IMG/VR virus record: IMGVR_UViG_3300037502_000790 | Span: 1 to 52,392 of that record | Direction: 5' to 3' (one strand) | Source: a virus | DNA length: 52,392 nt | Part shown: positions 31,949 to 38,777 of the stretch, in pieces | Layout of the letters: each line of letters starts with the position of its first letter | Position numbering within the stretch: the stretch's first letter is position 1 | Made by a program: the position numbers and the translations under genes | Notes under the pieces: generated by a model | What the model was told of the DNA's origin: nothing | Databases searched by the model: none | What the model saw: only the letters and a program-made list of their open reading frames with translations

Positions 31949-32115
31949 TCAACCGCACACCAATCCCCTGTGTTTGGAACTCCGACTGGAAGTACACCAG
32001 CTCCAGAGATACAGACATTCGTAAGACCTTTGCTAAGCATGGGTTCAAACCAATCAAGAAAGGAAGACGTAATGCAAGAGATCTGGACAACGAAAGAACT
32101 AGCCGACAGCCGTGA
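31945..32115 (+). CDS. Small basic protein (56 aa)
   Basis: ATG at 31945 with AATGGAGGTACCG upstream, overlapping the zinc-ribbon stop. Basic, with KTFAKHGFKPIKKGRRNAR. Overlaps the next gene by 44 nt in another frame. Function unknown. Confidence 0.58.
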   Translation: MINRTPIPCVWNSDWKYTSSRDTDIRKTFAKHGFKPIKKGRRNARDLDNERTSRQP

Positions 32116-32251
32116 GTGTTTGGCACCAAGGGTTCCCGCCGGTTGGCAATCCACCGAGCTGACCGACGAAGAACTACACGAATGCTATCGCCTCATGCAT
32201 CAAGACTATGAGGACATGGGAGATCCATACGATCCAAGGAGTTTCAAATGA
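32072..32251 (+). CDS. Small acidic protein (59 aa)
   Basis: ATG at 32072 with AAGGAAGACGTA upstream. Acidic: STELTDEELHECYRLMHQDY and EDMGDPYDPRSFK. Stop overlaps the next ATG. The open extension upstream (to 31970) lacks a ribosome site. Confidence 0.65.
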   Translation: MQEIWTTKELADSRECLAPRVPAGWQSTELTDEELHECYRLMHQDYEDMGDPYDPRSFK

Positions 32252-32604
32252 ACATGAACCACCCAAAAGCACACCCCAAAATCAAGGAAGCAAAAGCCAA
32301 GATCGACGAAAGCATCGAGTCAATCAAAGCTATACATGGGGAGACCTACGCAGACATTGTGCTTTGCTACGTGATGAGCCTGCACTTAACAAGAATGATT
32401 GCGATGTTGGCAAGAGAAGCATCAAGAGAAGAAGCTAACGCCGTTGGCGAACAACTGACCGGAACGCTGAGCGCCATGATGGACTTGGTCGTAGATGGTC
32501 ACAACATTTCCGCCAAGACAATAGATGAAATCCAGAACTGGGCAATCCGGCTGACCGGTCACATCGATTACGGTATCGAACAAGCTGTGAAGGGGGGCAA
32601 ATGA
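32248..32604 (+). CDS. Helical accessory protein (118 aa)
   Basis: ATG at 32248 with AAGGAGTTTCAA upstream. All-helical: KIDESIESIKAIHGETYADI, LTGTLSAMMDLVVDGHNISA. Might form a helical bundle; function unknown. Overlaps both neighbours by 4 nt. Confidence 0.72.
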   Translation: MNMNHPKAHPKIKEAKAKIDESIESIKAIHGETYADIVLCYVMSLHLTRMIAMLAREASREEANAVGEQLTGTLSAMMDLVVDGHNISAKTIDEIQNWAIRLTGHIDYGIEQAVKGGK

Positions 32605-32948
32605 GCTGGACAGATGCACTCCGACCTTGGCACGGATCGACCGCCAAGAAGGTTGCTTTGCACATGCAATCTGAATGGGGATGGGATGTAACCATTGTTC
32701 AAGGACGCTTGGACAGTATCGACGCAAGTCTTAGATATGGAAAACGATGGCGGTACTCTCAAGCACTAAAGCATGACATTGATGAGCAAGTCCAACATCT
32801 TATCGATGCACTGGATATGTCCATAAGCATGTTTGACGATCTCGATCGCGCAGCAAAAGAGGATGGCGCAGTAGGCAAGTACACCATCCTCCCCTTTCCC
32901 AAAGACATCAATCCTCAACGAGCGGCACCCGCCTCTCACTTTCAGTGA
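32601..32948 (+). CDS. Accessory protein (115 aa)
   Basis: ATG at 32601 overlapping the previous stop. Trp-rich start (MSWTDALRPWHGSTAKKVAL), then a helix KHDIDEQVQHLIDALDMSIS. Its 3' end runs through the hairpin at 32929-32957. No domain recognised. Confidence 0.72.
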   Translation: MSWTDALRPWHGSTAKKVALHMQSEWGWDVTIVQGRLDSIDASLRYGKRWRYSQALKHDIDEQVQHLIDALDMSISMFDDLDRAAKEDGAVGKYTILPFPKDINPQRAAPASHFQ

Positions 32949-32957
32949 AGAGGGCGG
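32929..32957 (+). promoter_or_regulatory. Leader hairpin with CACT/AGTG core (copy 3 of 3)
   Basis: Stem CCGCC-TCT-CACT, loop TTC, AGTG-(A)-AGA-G-GGCGG, followed by CTTCTTCTTCTT and AAGGAG ahead of the amidoligase start at 32994. It overlaps the last codons of the 115-aa gene. Possible terminator or regulatory leader for the amidoligase gene. Confidence 0.55.
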
Positions 32958-32993
32958 CTGCCTTCTTCTTCTTCAAACAATAAGGAGATTTGT

Positions 32994-34472
32994 ATGACGA
33001 GCATCTATAGCTACGCTCGCCAGAAGCTCAACGCTACTGGTTTCGGGCGTGATGTATTCCTCGATCTGCTTCTCAAGCGCACGATCAAATCAGTGTCAAT
33101 GACCGGTGGCAGGAACATTGGCAAGAACAAGTGGCTTGGGTTGATCGACGCTCTGGTTGCAACAGACCCAGAGAAGTACGGCGGAGTCCTATCCGATCTG
33201 GACGGTAGGCTGCATAAGTATGAGCGCACCCATAAGCGGGGCTGCTTGCGTATGTATTTCTTAATAGATTACATCAGACGCGACCGAACAGGAGAAGATC
33301 GTCTCAACGCTATGCAGCTGATCAAAGACTGGTTCCCCAAGTTCGACGCGCAAGAACAATCCGAGTGGATCCTGTCTGTTGCAAGAAATCACAACGTGTA
33401 CAAAGCAGACTGCGGTCACTTCACTACGGATACCTACACTCTTAGGGGTACTGACGAAGATGTCTTCGCTCACAGCACGGTGTGCCACGCCTGCTCTCAG
33501 GATCTGATCAACAGCGGCGTCAGGACTTTCGACAACAACGGCGAGATGGTCCTGTCTCGATACGCGGTATCTGCGTTCATGCATGGTCAGAGCACACGCA
33601 CCTTTGACCGTCGCAACAGCCACATTATGTACGACGAGCGTCGCCAGATCTGGTATGTGCAAGGCTGGTCTCCGTATCAAGGTCTGATCGACAGCTACCA
33701 CAGTTCAAAGAACAAGGGCTTTAACGTCATTGATTCTCAGTGGCTGCGGTCCAATCGCCGTGCGTTCGGCTGCGAACTCGAGGTCGAGGTTGTATCTGGC
33801 GAGCCGTACTTAGCAGCTGGTCGCGTCCACGATCTGCTCAATCCATCTGGGGTGGTCGGCGAGTACTGCTACTTCGAGCGCGACGGATCCATTGGCAATG
33901 GCTTTGAGCTGGTCACCCAGCCTGCTGGCCTAGACGTACATCGAGAGAAGCTCGCCCTGTTCCTGAATGACGGCAACGTCAAGAAAGGCATGCGCTCACA
34001 CGAGGGCGGTCGCTGCGGCTTCCATGTCCACGTGGGTAGGGAATACGTCACACAGTCCCAGATCTACCGAGTTCAGTCGTTCCTGAATGACGTCCGCAAC
34101 GAGGCGCTGATCAGGTCGATCGCTCGCCGGTACAGCGGTGGTTACTGCCGGATCAAGCACGAGATGGCTAAGTTCTCACCGCACAACAAGAACACGGGCG
34201 AGCGGTACGAAGCACTCAATGTTCAGAACTCCAAGACCATTGAGTTCCGTATCTTCCGTGGGTCCCTTCGGTATGAGTCAATCATGGCAGCACTTGAGTT
34301 CTGCAATGCCGTGCTCGCCTTCTGCACTCCAGGCGTGACTGCCATTCAAGACTTCACATCGATTGGGTTTAAGAAGTTTGTCCTGCTGCGTGAGAACAGA
34401 GAAGACACAAAGTTCTTGCGAAGCTATCTCGCACTGGACGCCAATCATGACAACGAACGCCAAGCAGCATAA
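32994..34472 (+). CDS. GS-like amidoligase (Amidoligase_2 type) with N-terminal Zn site (492 aa)
   Basis: The C-terminal half shows the glutamine-synthetase-like COOH-NH2 ligase motifs: FGCELEVEV (258-266), RDGSIGNGFELVTQP (296-310), CGFHVHVG (341-348) and TIEFRIFRGS (415-424). These build the ATP/metal site in the Amidoligase_2 family, which forms amide or peptide bonds. N-terminal part has a probable zinc site (C140, H142, C164, C167 in DCGHF...VCHACS). Immediately downstream is a class II glutamine amidotransferase, which could supply ammonia. The substrate (peptide, cell wall or virion protein) is not shown. Confidence 0.86.
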   Translation: MTSIYSYARQKLNATGFGRDVFLDLLLKRTIKSVSMTGGRNIGKNKWLGLIDALVATDPEKYGGVLSDLDGRLHKYERTHKRGCLRMYFLIDYIRRDRTGEDRLNAMQLIKDWFPKFDAQEQSEWILSVARNHNVYKADCGHFTTDTYTLRGTDEDVFAHSTVCHACSQDLINSGVRTFDNNGEMVLSRYAVSAFMHGQSTRTFDRRNSHIMYDERRQIWYVQGWSPYQGLIDSYHSSKNKGFNVIDSQWLRSNRRAFGCELEVEVVSGEPYLAAGRVHDLLNPSGVVGEYCYFERDGSIGNGFELVTQPAGLDVHREKLALFLNDGNVKKGMRSHEGGRCGFHVHVGREYVTQSQIYRVQSFLNDVRNEALIRSIARRYSGGYCRIKHEMAKFSPHNKNTGERYEALNVQNSKTIEFRIFRGSLRYESIMAALEFCNAVLAFCTPGVTAIQDFTSIGFKKFVLLRENREDTKFLRSYLALDANHDNERQAA

Positions 34473-34507
34473 CCAATATCAATCAACCAAAGAAAGGAAA
34501 TCTAACC

Positions 34508-35557
34508 ATGTGCATTCTCATTCATCAACCAAAAGACGGATGCTTCGAGTCGGCTCAACTGCAAGACTTTTACAACAAGAACTCCGACGGTTTCGGCGCA
34601 ATCGTGAATCTTGGTAGCGAGGTAATCGTTGTCAAGATGGTTGGCTCATTCAGCGAGATCGAAGATCTGTACTACAACAAGGTCGCATGCCACGAGGCAG
34701 TCATTCACTTCCGAATGAAGACGCACGGCGACATCGACATGGACAACTGTCACCCATACGAAGTGACGCCGGGTCTATGGATGGCGCACAACGGTATCTT
34801 GGCTACCGGCAATCATGCCAACCCCAAGATGTCAGACACTTGGCATTACATCAACGACTACCTAAAGCCTTTGCTTACTCTTAACCCAGATCTAATCAAG
34901 CAGGAAGCTTTCCTGAAGATGGTCGGCGGTCACATCGGCGGCAGCAACAAGTTTGCGTTCATGAATCAGCAGGGCGAATGCTTTATCGTGAATCGCAATA
35001 GTGGTATCGATCACAACGGTATGTGGTATTCCAACACTTATGCTTGGACACCTTGGAAGTTTGGCTATGGCAACCCGCCTGCGCCCGTGTCCTACCCAAA
35101 GTATGACCACACCAAGTACGCCACCAGCCCTACGTGGCGTGAGTGGGATGCCATCGATCGCCGTGAGCAACTCGCGCTGGACTACAAGACCAGCAAAGTC
35201 AAGGCTAAGCCAAAAGCAAAGCCACGCAAAAAGTCCCCGCTTGCGCCAGCGCTAGGAACTTTGACCACTTCGCAGATGCGCCGCTTGGTTCGCTCAAGCT
35301 ACAACAGCCTGATGCTGGAGGACTACGACGGTGTGCTGCGCTGGGCAGTTGATCACCCAATGAAAGCATCTCACTTTATCTATGAGCTGTTGGGCAACGA
35401 GAACGACAAGCACTACTCATCGGAAGCAATCTGCGACAAGGTTGCCAACGATCCAGACTGGGCCGCAGAAACCATCATCGATCTCTGGGTTGACATGGAA
35501 GATGTACTGATGGACTTAGGCGGCATTGAACAACCCAAACAAGGAGCACAAGCATGA
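34508..35557 (+). CDS. Class II glutamine amidotransferase (349 aa)
   Basis: Begins MCILIHQPKDG: Cys2 becomes the N-terminal nucleophile after Met removal, as in GATase class II (Ntn hydrolases). EAVIHFRMKTHGD, MAHNGIL and GSNKFAF match substrate-binding elements of this fold. Residues about 230-245 are a basic linker (KVKAKPKAKPRKKSP), and the C-terminal helical domain (about 260-349) is not recognised. It hydrolyses glutamine to give ammonia and is next to a GS-like amidoligase, the expected acceptor. Confidence 0.88.
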   Translation: MCILIHQPKDGCFESAQLQDFYNKNSDGFGAIVNLGSEVIVVKMVGSFSEIEDLYYNKVACHEAVIHFRMKTHGDIDMDNCHPYEVTPGLWMAHNGILATGNHANPKMSDTWHYINDYLKPLLTLNPDLIKQEAFLKMVGGHIGGSNKFAFMNQQGECFIVNRNSGIDHNGMWYSNTYAWTPWKFGYGNPPAPVSYPKYDHTKYATSPTWREWDAIDRREQLALDYKTSKVKAKPKAKPRKKSPLAPALGTLTTSQMRRLVRSSYNSLMLEDYDGVLRWAVDHPMKASHFIYELLGNENDKHYSSEAICDKVANDPDWAAETIIDLWVDMEDVLMDLGGIEQPKQGAQA

Positions 35558-35883
35558 TGTTCGACTACACAACACAAAACATTATGGAAGAAGACATGCG
35601 TAAAGACAACGCATTCAACTTCTTCCGCAGGAATAGCTCCGTAGGTTTCAACAACAATGGCGATGCGCTAGAGATTCGGACTGCTCTCGGCAGTTCGTAT
35701 CACAGCGCGTTGTCCATCACAGTTGACGAGTGGCACAAGATCACAAAAGCGATGGCGCGAACAAACGAAGGAGCATCTTTCCGATCGTTTTTCATCTATC
35801 ACCACCTTAAGGACACCGGACGACTTAAGGTTTGGTTTGACAAAGTCCGCTCACTTGGAAGTTCAACGAAGTTCTACGCATAA
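35554..35883 (+). CDS. Small accessory protein (109 aa)
   Basis: ATG at 35554 overlaps the amidotransferase stop as ATGA. Mixed sequence with SVGFNNNGDALEIRTALGSS and HKITKAMARTNEGASFRSFF. No domain recognised. Last gene of the plus-strand accessory block, probably co-translated with the amidotransferase and possibly a partner. Confidence 0.72.
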   Translation: MMFDYTTQNIMEEDMRKDNAFNFFRRNSSVGFNNNGDALEIRTALGSSYHSALSITVDEWHKITKAMARTNEGASFRSFFIYHHLKDTGRLKVWFDKVRSLGSSTKFYA

Positions 35884-35901
35884 TCCGCAGCCAGCAAGGA
35901 T

Positions 35902-35981
35902 AAAAAAATCCCCGGGTGATTTAGGCCCGGGGAAAGTCCTTGTGAAAGGAGAAGGGTAGTCGGCGATTGACCGACCCCTTC
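35902..35981 (-). terminator. Terminator of the replication block, plus second hairpin
   Basis: Perfect CCCCGGG (35910-35916) with CCCGGGG (35926-35932), 9-nt loop; on the minus strand it is followed by a run of seven T. It ends leftward transcripts from 40.5 kb. A second hairpin GAAGGG-TA-GTCGG-loop-CCGAC-CCCTTC spans 35951-35981. Confidence 0.85.
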
Positions 35982-35995
35982 ATCCTACAGAAAAT

Positions 35996-36487
35996 CTAAT
36001 GTTGCATTAACGTAGTGTTTGAAGCATCTAACCACTCCCATAGACCGTCCATGAGTCTATCTTGTACCGGTGCCAAGACTTCAGCCAGTTCTCTCCTGAA
36101 CTTCCATGCCTTATGCTGAGTCATTCCCGTCAGCTCACTGACATCGCGCACCGACTTCCCTAATAACGCATCACGTAACTGTTTCTTTGACAATCCGTAT
36201 TTGCCCAGCCTTTCGGCATGCTTCCTAATCAATAGCGCGGCAGCGAGGCGACGTTCCCTGATCGTTCCGTGCAAGTAAAAGGCGTACAGCTGTTCGTCTT
36301 CTGGCCTTCTGCTTAGGAAGTTGAAGATCATTCCCACCTGTGCATGCAGATCGTACTGCGTCAGCCGATCACTGGTACTCTCGTTGTCTGTCTTGTTGGC
36401 TATGTATGTAGCCGATGGGATACTGATGACCGCACTTGATCTCATGCGAAAGGCGAAGGCAAGCGCCTGATCGGGTGACCTAAACAT
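35996..36487 (-). CDS. HTH regulator, possibly antitermination-like (163 aa)
   Basis: ATG at 36487 with GGGGACAGG upstream. The C-terminal part has an HTH-like element (SVRDVSELTGMTQHKAWKFR). The N-terminal half is helical and unassigned. It is the last gene of the replication block, a position often taken by late regulators such as Q-type antiterminators. Function inferred from position. Confidence 0.68.
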   Translation of the reverse strand: MFRSPDQALAFAFRMRSSAVISIPSATYIANKTDNESTSDRLTQYDLHAQVGMIFNFLSRRPEDEQLYAFYLHGTIRERRLAAALLIRKHAERLGKYGLSKKQLRDALLGKSVRDVSELTGMTQHKAWKFRRELAEVLAPVQDRLMDGLWEWLDASNTTLMQH

Positions 36488-36752
36488 CCTGTCCCCTTGC
36501 GCGGATACCCTTAGCCAACTCCACCAGCGTCATTGCGATGATGCGTTGTATCTTTGGGTGGTCCCTCAGGCCGGAAAGGTCTACGCAATTCTCCAATATC
36601 AAAGCACACGCCTCGCGCTCGGCTGCTGCGACTAAGCTGGCAAAGTGTTCGATCTCTGGCGCAACGCAAGTCCATTCGACATTTAGTTCAAGTTGGCTTG
36701 CGTCAGAAAATCCAGCCTCCCTCGCCATGCGGAGAATGTCATCTCTGTTCAT
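36480..36752 (-). CDS. Small conserved phage protein (90 aa)
   Basis: ATG 36752 chosen: CGGAGG precedes it and it overlaps the resolvase TGA. Pattern MNRDDILRMAREAGFSDA and HFASLVAAAEREACALIL is common in small proteins of siphovirus/podovirus early regions. Function unknown. Confidence 0.75.
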   Translation of the reverse strand: MNRDDILRMAREAGFSDASQLELNVEWTCVAPEIEHFASLVAAAEREACALILENCVDLSGLRDHPKIQRIIAMTLVELAKGIRARGQDV

Positions 36753-37156
36753 ACTGCCCTCCGATATATCCAAGCGAACGCATCCATCGACACCTCAGCC
36801 GTCCAGATCAACCCATCCTCACCAGCCCACCTATCCTGAACATCATTCAGCCTGACCCTAACTCGCCACTCTCTCCGATCTTCGCGCATGAAGAGGACCG
36901 GGCGGCGCTGATCGTTCCGTGCTTGAACGACTGTCTGCGCCCAAAAAGATTCGATGTCAGCAGGTAGGATCTTGGCGTAGCGCTTGACCTCTGGCGCCCA
37001 ACCATTCAGCCCTGAGATGTCGTACCCACCGTCTCGTGTCTGCTCAAGGTTCCGCTCAAGCTTATCGGTCAGCTCAGGCAACACCCGCTTGAGTTCACCG
37101 ATTAGCTCGCGCTCTCCCGCACTACCTTTGGTTCTACTGTTAATCTTCTTCTTCAT
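36749..37156 (-). CDS. PDDEXK Holliday junction resolvase-like nuclease (135 aa)
   Basis: Starts MKKKINSRTKGSAGERELIG, the N-terminal signature of phage resolvase-like PDDEXK proteins. The nuclease core is GYDISGLNGWAPEVKRYA: Asp, then Glu-x-Lys at the expected spacing. These enzymes resolve branched DNA before packaging. ATG 37156 is chosen over the longer open frame because the motif starts there. Confidence 0.82.
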   Translation of the reverse strand: MKKKINSRTKGSAGERELIGELKRVLPELTDKLERNLEQTRDGGYDISGLNGWAPEVKRYAKILPADIESFWAQTVVQARNDQRRPVLFMREDRREWRVRVRLNDVQDRWAGEDGLIWTAEVSMDAFAWIYRRAV

Positions 37157-37508
37157 TGTTACCCCAATTAAGAATAGATTCTCCTTGCTGCACTCGCTTC
37201 CAAAACCTACTTTCATTTGAAACGCCGATCACCTCCACCTCGTTGTCAAAACCGCTTTTCCAAAGTACAAACCGAGTCTCAGGGTGATCGCATAAACCCT
37301 CTTCCAACATTTGTGTTTTGAACTCAGGTGTGCAGTCAAGGCATACGCCTGTGTCTTTTGGATTGCTGCTCTGACGCATCAGGTGGATGTAGTCACGGTA
37401 CTGATCCGGACTTTCGAAGCAGGCTGGGTGACTTGCCGACCTCGAGCCCAGCAGTACCTTGCGTGGATCTCTTGACCTCCGAGCATTCGGAAAACCCTTA
37501 CGCCCCAT
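37140..37508 (-). CDS. Small Cys-containing protein (122 aa)
   Basis: ATG 37508 overlaps the previous stop (TATGGGGCGTAA); a 37523 start is also open. Basic N-terminus (MGRKGFPNARRSRDPRKVLL), two cysteines (GVCLDCTPEFK) that could be half of a zinc site, and an acidic tail (NWGNNEEED). Possible nucleic-acid binding; unassigned. Confidence 0.7.
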   Translation of the reverse strand: MGRKGFPNARRSRDPRKVLLGSRSASHPACFESPDQYRDYIHLMRQSSNPKDTGVCLDCTPEFKTQMLEEGLCDHPETRFVLWKSGFDNEVEVIGVSNESRFWKRVQQGESILNWGNNEEED

Positions 37509-37833
37509 AGGATTTCTTCTCAAATCTTTCGTCAGCTCGCAACGTGCGCCACACTTCAGCCTGCATCTCGATTGACTTCATGTCGTACCGCAATCGCTCT
37601 TCCGCTTCGACCGCCGCCTGCAATCCATCGAGCAGTGCTAGGTATTCTTCCGAAGCTAATGCTTCCCTATCCTGCGCTGCCACCGTTTTGAATCCATCTC
37701 GATCAGCTTGTCGCATCAGAATCGCATGCTTAGATTTCTTAAACTCTTCGATGTAAGTGCGCTTCGCTCTGGCTTTGGCGTACTCGGCCACCTTCTCTCG
37801 GTAGTCGTGCATCAACCGCTCAATCTCATTCAT
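37498..37833 (-). CDS. Helical small protein (111 aa)
   Basis: ATG 37833 with GCGGAGGAAGA upstream, overlapping the preceding gene. Long charged helices: RLMHDYREKVAEYAKARAKR and EEYLALLDGLQAAVEAEERL. No catalytic motif. Confidence 0.72.
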   Translation of the reverse strand: MNEIERLMHDYREKVAEYAKARAKRTYIEEFKKSKHAILMRQADRDGFKTVAAQDREALASEEYLALLDGLQAAVEAEERLRYDMKSIEMQAEVWRTLRADERFEKKSYGA

Positions 37834-38017
37834 CTTCTTCCTCCGCCCCAATCACGTTCAGCGCAATGACCAAAAGCCTTGCGTCGCTTGTCTTCTGGTA
37901 TGCGCGGATCAGAGCCTCGACCTCATCGAGCATCTCTGCCATTTCTTCGCAGTGGGAGAGAAGAAGCTCAGGATTGAGTGCTTCCTCCTGCTGATCAGTC
38001 CAAACCTCCGCACTCAT
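37826..38017 (-). CDS. Small acidic protein (63 aa)
   Basis: ATG at 38017 overlaps the previous stop with CGGAGG upstream. Acidic and helical (LLSHCEEMAEMLDEVEALIR). Unassigned early gene. Confidence 0.7.
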   Translation of the reverse strand: MSAEVWTDQQEEALNPELLLSHCEEMAEMLDEVEALIRAYQKTSDARLLVIALNVIGAEEEDE

Positions 38018-38481
38018 TTTTTCCTCCGCTTCTCATGTAGACAAAGGGCGTCTACTCCCATGCCGCAGTCAGACATAAACTCGCTCACGATCTGCACCGC
38101 TTCGACTGCATTGGCACCCATGTACAAAGCCCCGTAGGCGATATCCCTGCCGGAGCCGGTGCAGTACTGCTCGTCCTCGAACACAATCGGAGATGGGGTG
38201 TACTCGTATCGAAGGATCAATCCCTCAGTCGTGATGACAGTCAGCACAGCTGATAGATTATTGTCGTCCTGATACCTCGGGAAATGATCAGGCAGAGCAC
38301 CGGCTGCATACCAATCCATCATCACGTTGGCCTGAGTCGAAGCGCCCGAGCCGCCCATCAAGTGACCTTTGTACTTCCCGTTTGTTACCCGCCTGATCTT
38401 GGTGATGGTTCGTCGGATCCCATCATCAGTTGCTTGCTTGTCAGCTGCCAAGGTCTCCCCATCCCATACGATTACCGTCAT
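38014..38481 (-). CDS. Proteasome beta/HslV-like Ntn hydrolase (155 aa)
   Basis: Starts MTVIVWDGETLAADKQATDD: after Met removal Thr2 would be the nucleophile, followed by an Asp-Lys (DKQAT) at the HslV/proteasome-like position. Later GSGRDIAYGALYMGANAVEA matches the GSGxxxA helix of HslV/20S beta subunits. ATG 38481 is chosen over the longer frame because it puts Thr at position 2. Such phage proteins may form peptidase rings or act as simple amidohydrolases. Substrate unknown. Confidence 0.8.
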   Translation of the reverse strand: MTVIVWDGETLAADKQATDDGIRRTITKIRRVTNGKYKGHLMGGSGASTQANVMMDWYAAGALPDHFPRYQDDNNLSAVLTVITTEGLILRYEYTPSPIVFEDEQYCTGSGRDIAYGALYMGANAVEAVQIVSEFMSDCGMGVDALCLHEKRRKK

Positions 38482-38483
38482 CC

Positions 38484-38777
38484 CTAGCCTTTCACTTTGA
38501 TCAGATCCTGCTCCCACATCCTCTGATACGTCTTGCAAATAGCGGCGAGAATGAAGTCCCGCTTTTCTTCCCTGCTCATCTTGGCGCCTTGGTCATACTC
38601 GGTGTGGCAGCGGTAGCACAGCCAAGCATGCATCCCATCGTGCGCTTTCAACCCCTTGCCCTTGCCGTGCTCCATAAGATTGGAGTGCGCGGCCACGGTC
38701 GTTCCGTTCTCTGATCCACACCATACACACGCCTGACCTCTAGCCAGATCCAGCAGCTTGCGGTTACGGTAGGTCAA
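38484..38777 (-). CDS. YbcO/DUF1364-like nuclease, TTG start (97 aa)
   Basis: A TTG at 38777 overlaps the upstream stop as TTGA and gives MTYRNRKLLDLARGQACVWC, matching the YbcO start. Zinc and HNH-like residues follow: CVWCG, TTVAAHSN, DGMHAWLCYRCHTEYDQG. Likely a recombination/replication endonuclease. The longer open frame starting at 38870 overlaps the helicase and is not used. Confidence 0.82.
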   Translation of the reverse strand: MTYRNRKLLDLARGQACVWCGSENGTTVAAHSNLMEHGKGKGLKAHDGMHAWLCYRCHTEYDQGAKMSREEKRDFILAAICKTYQRMWEQDLIKVKG

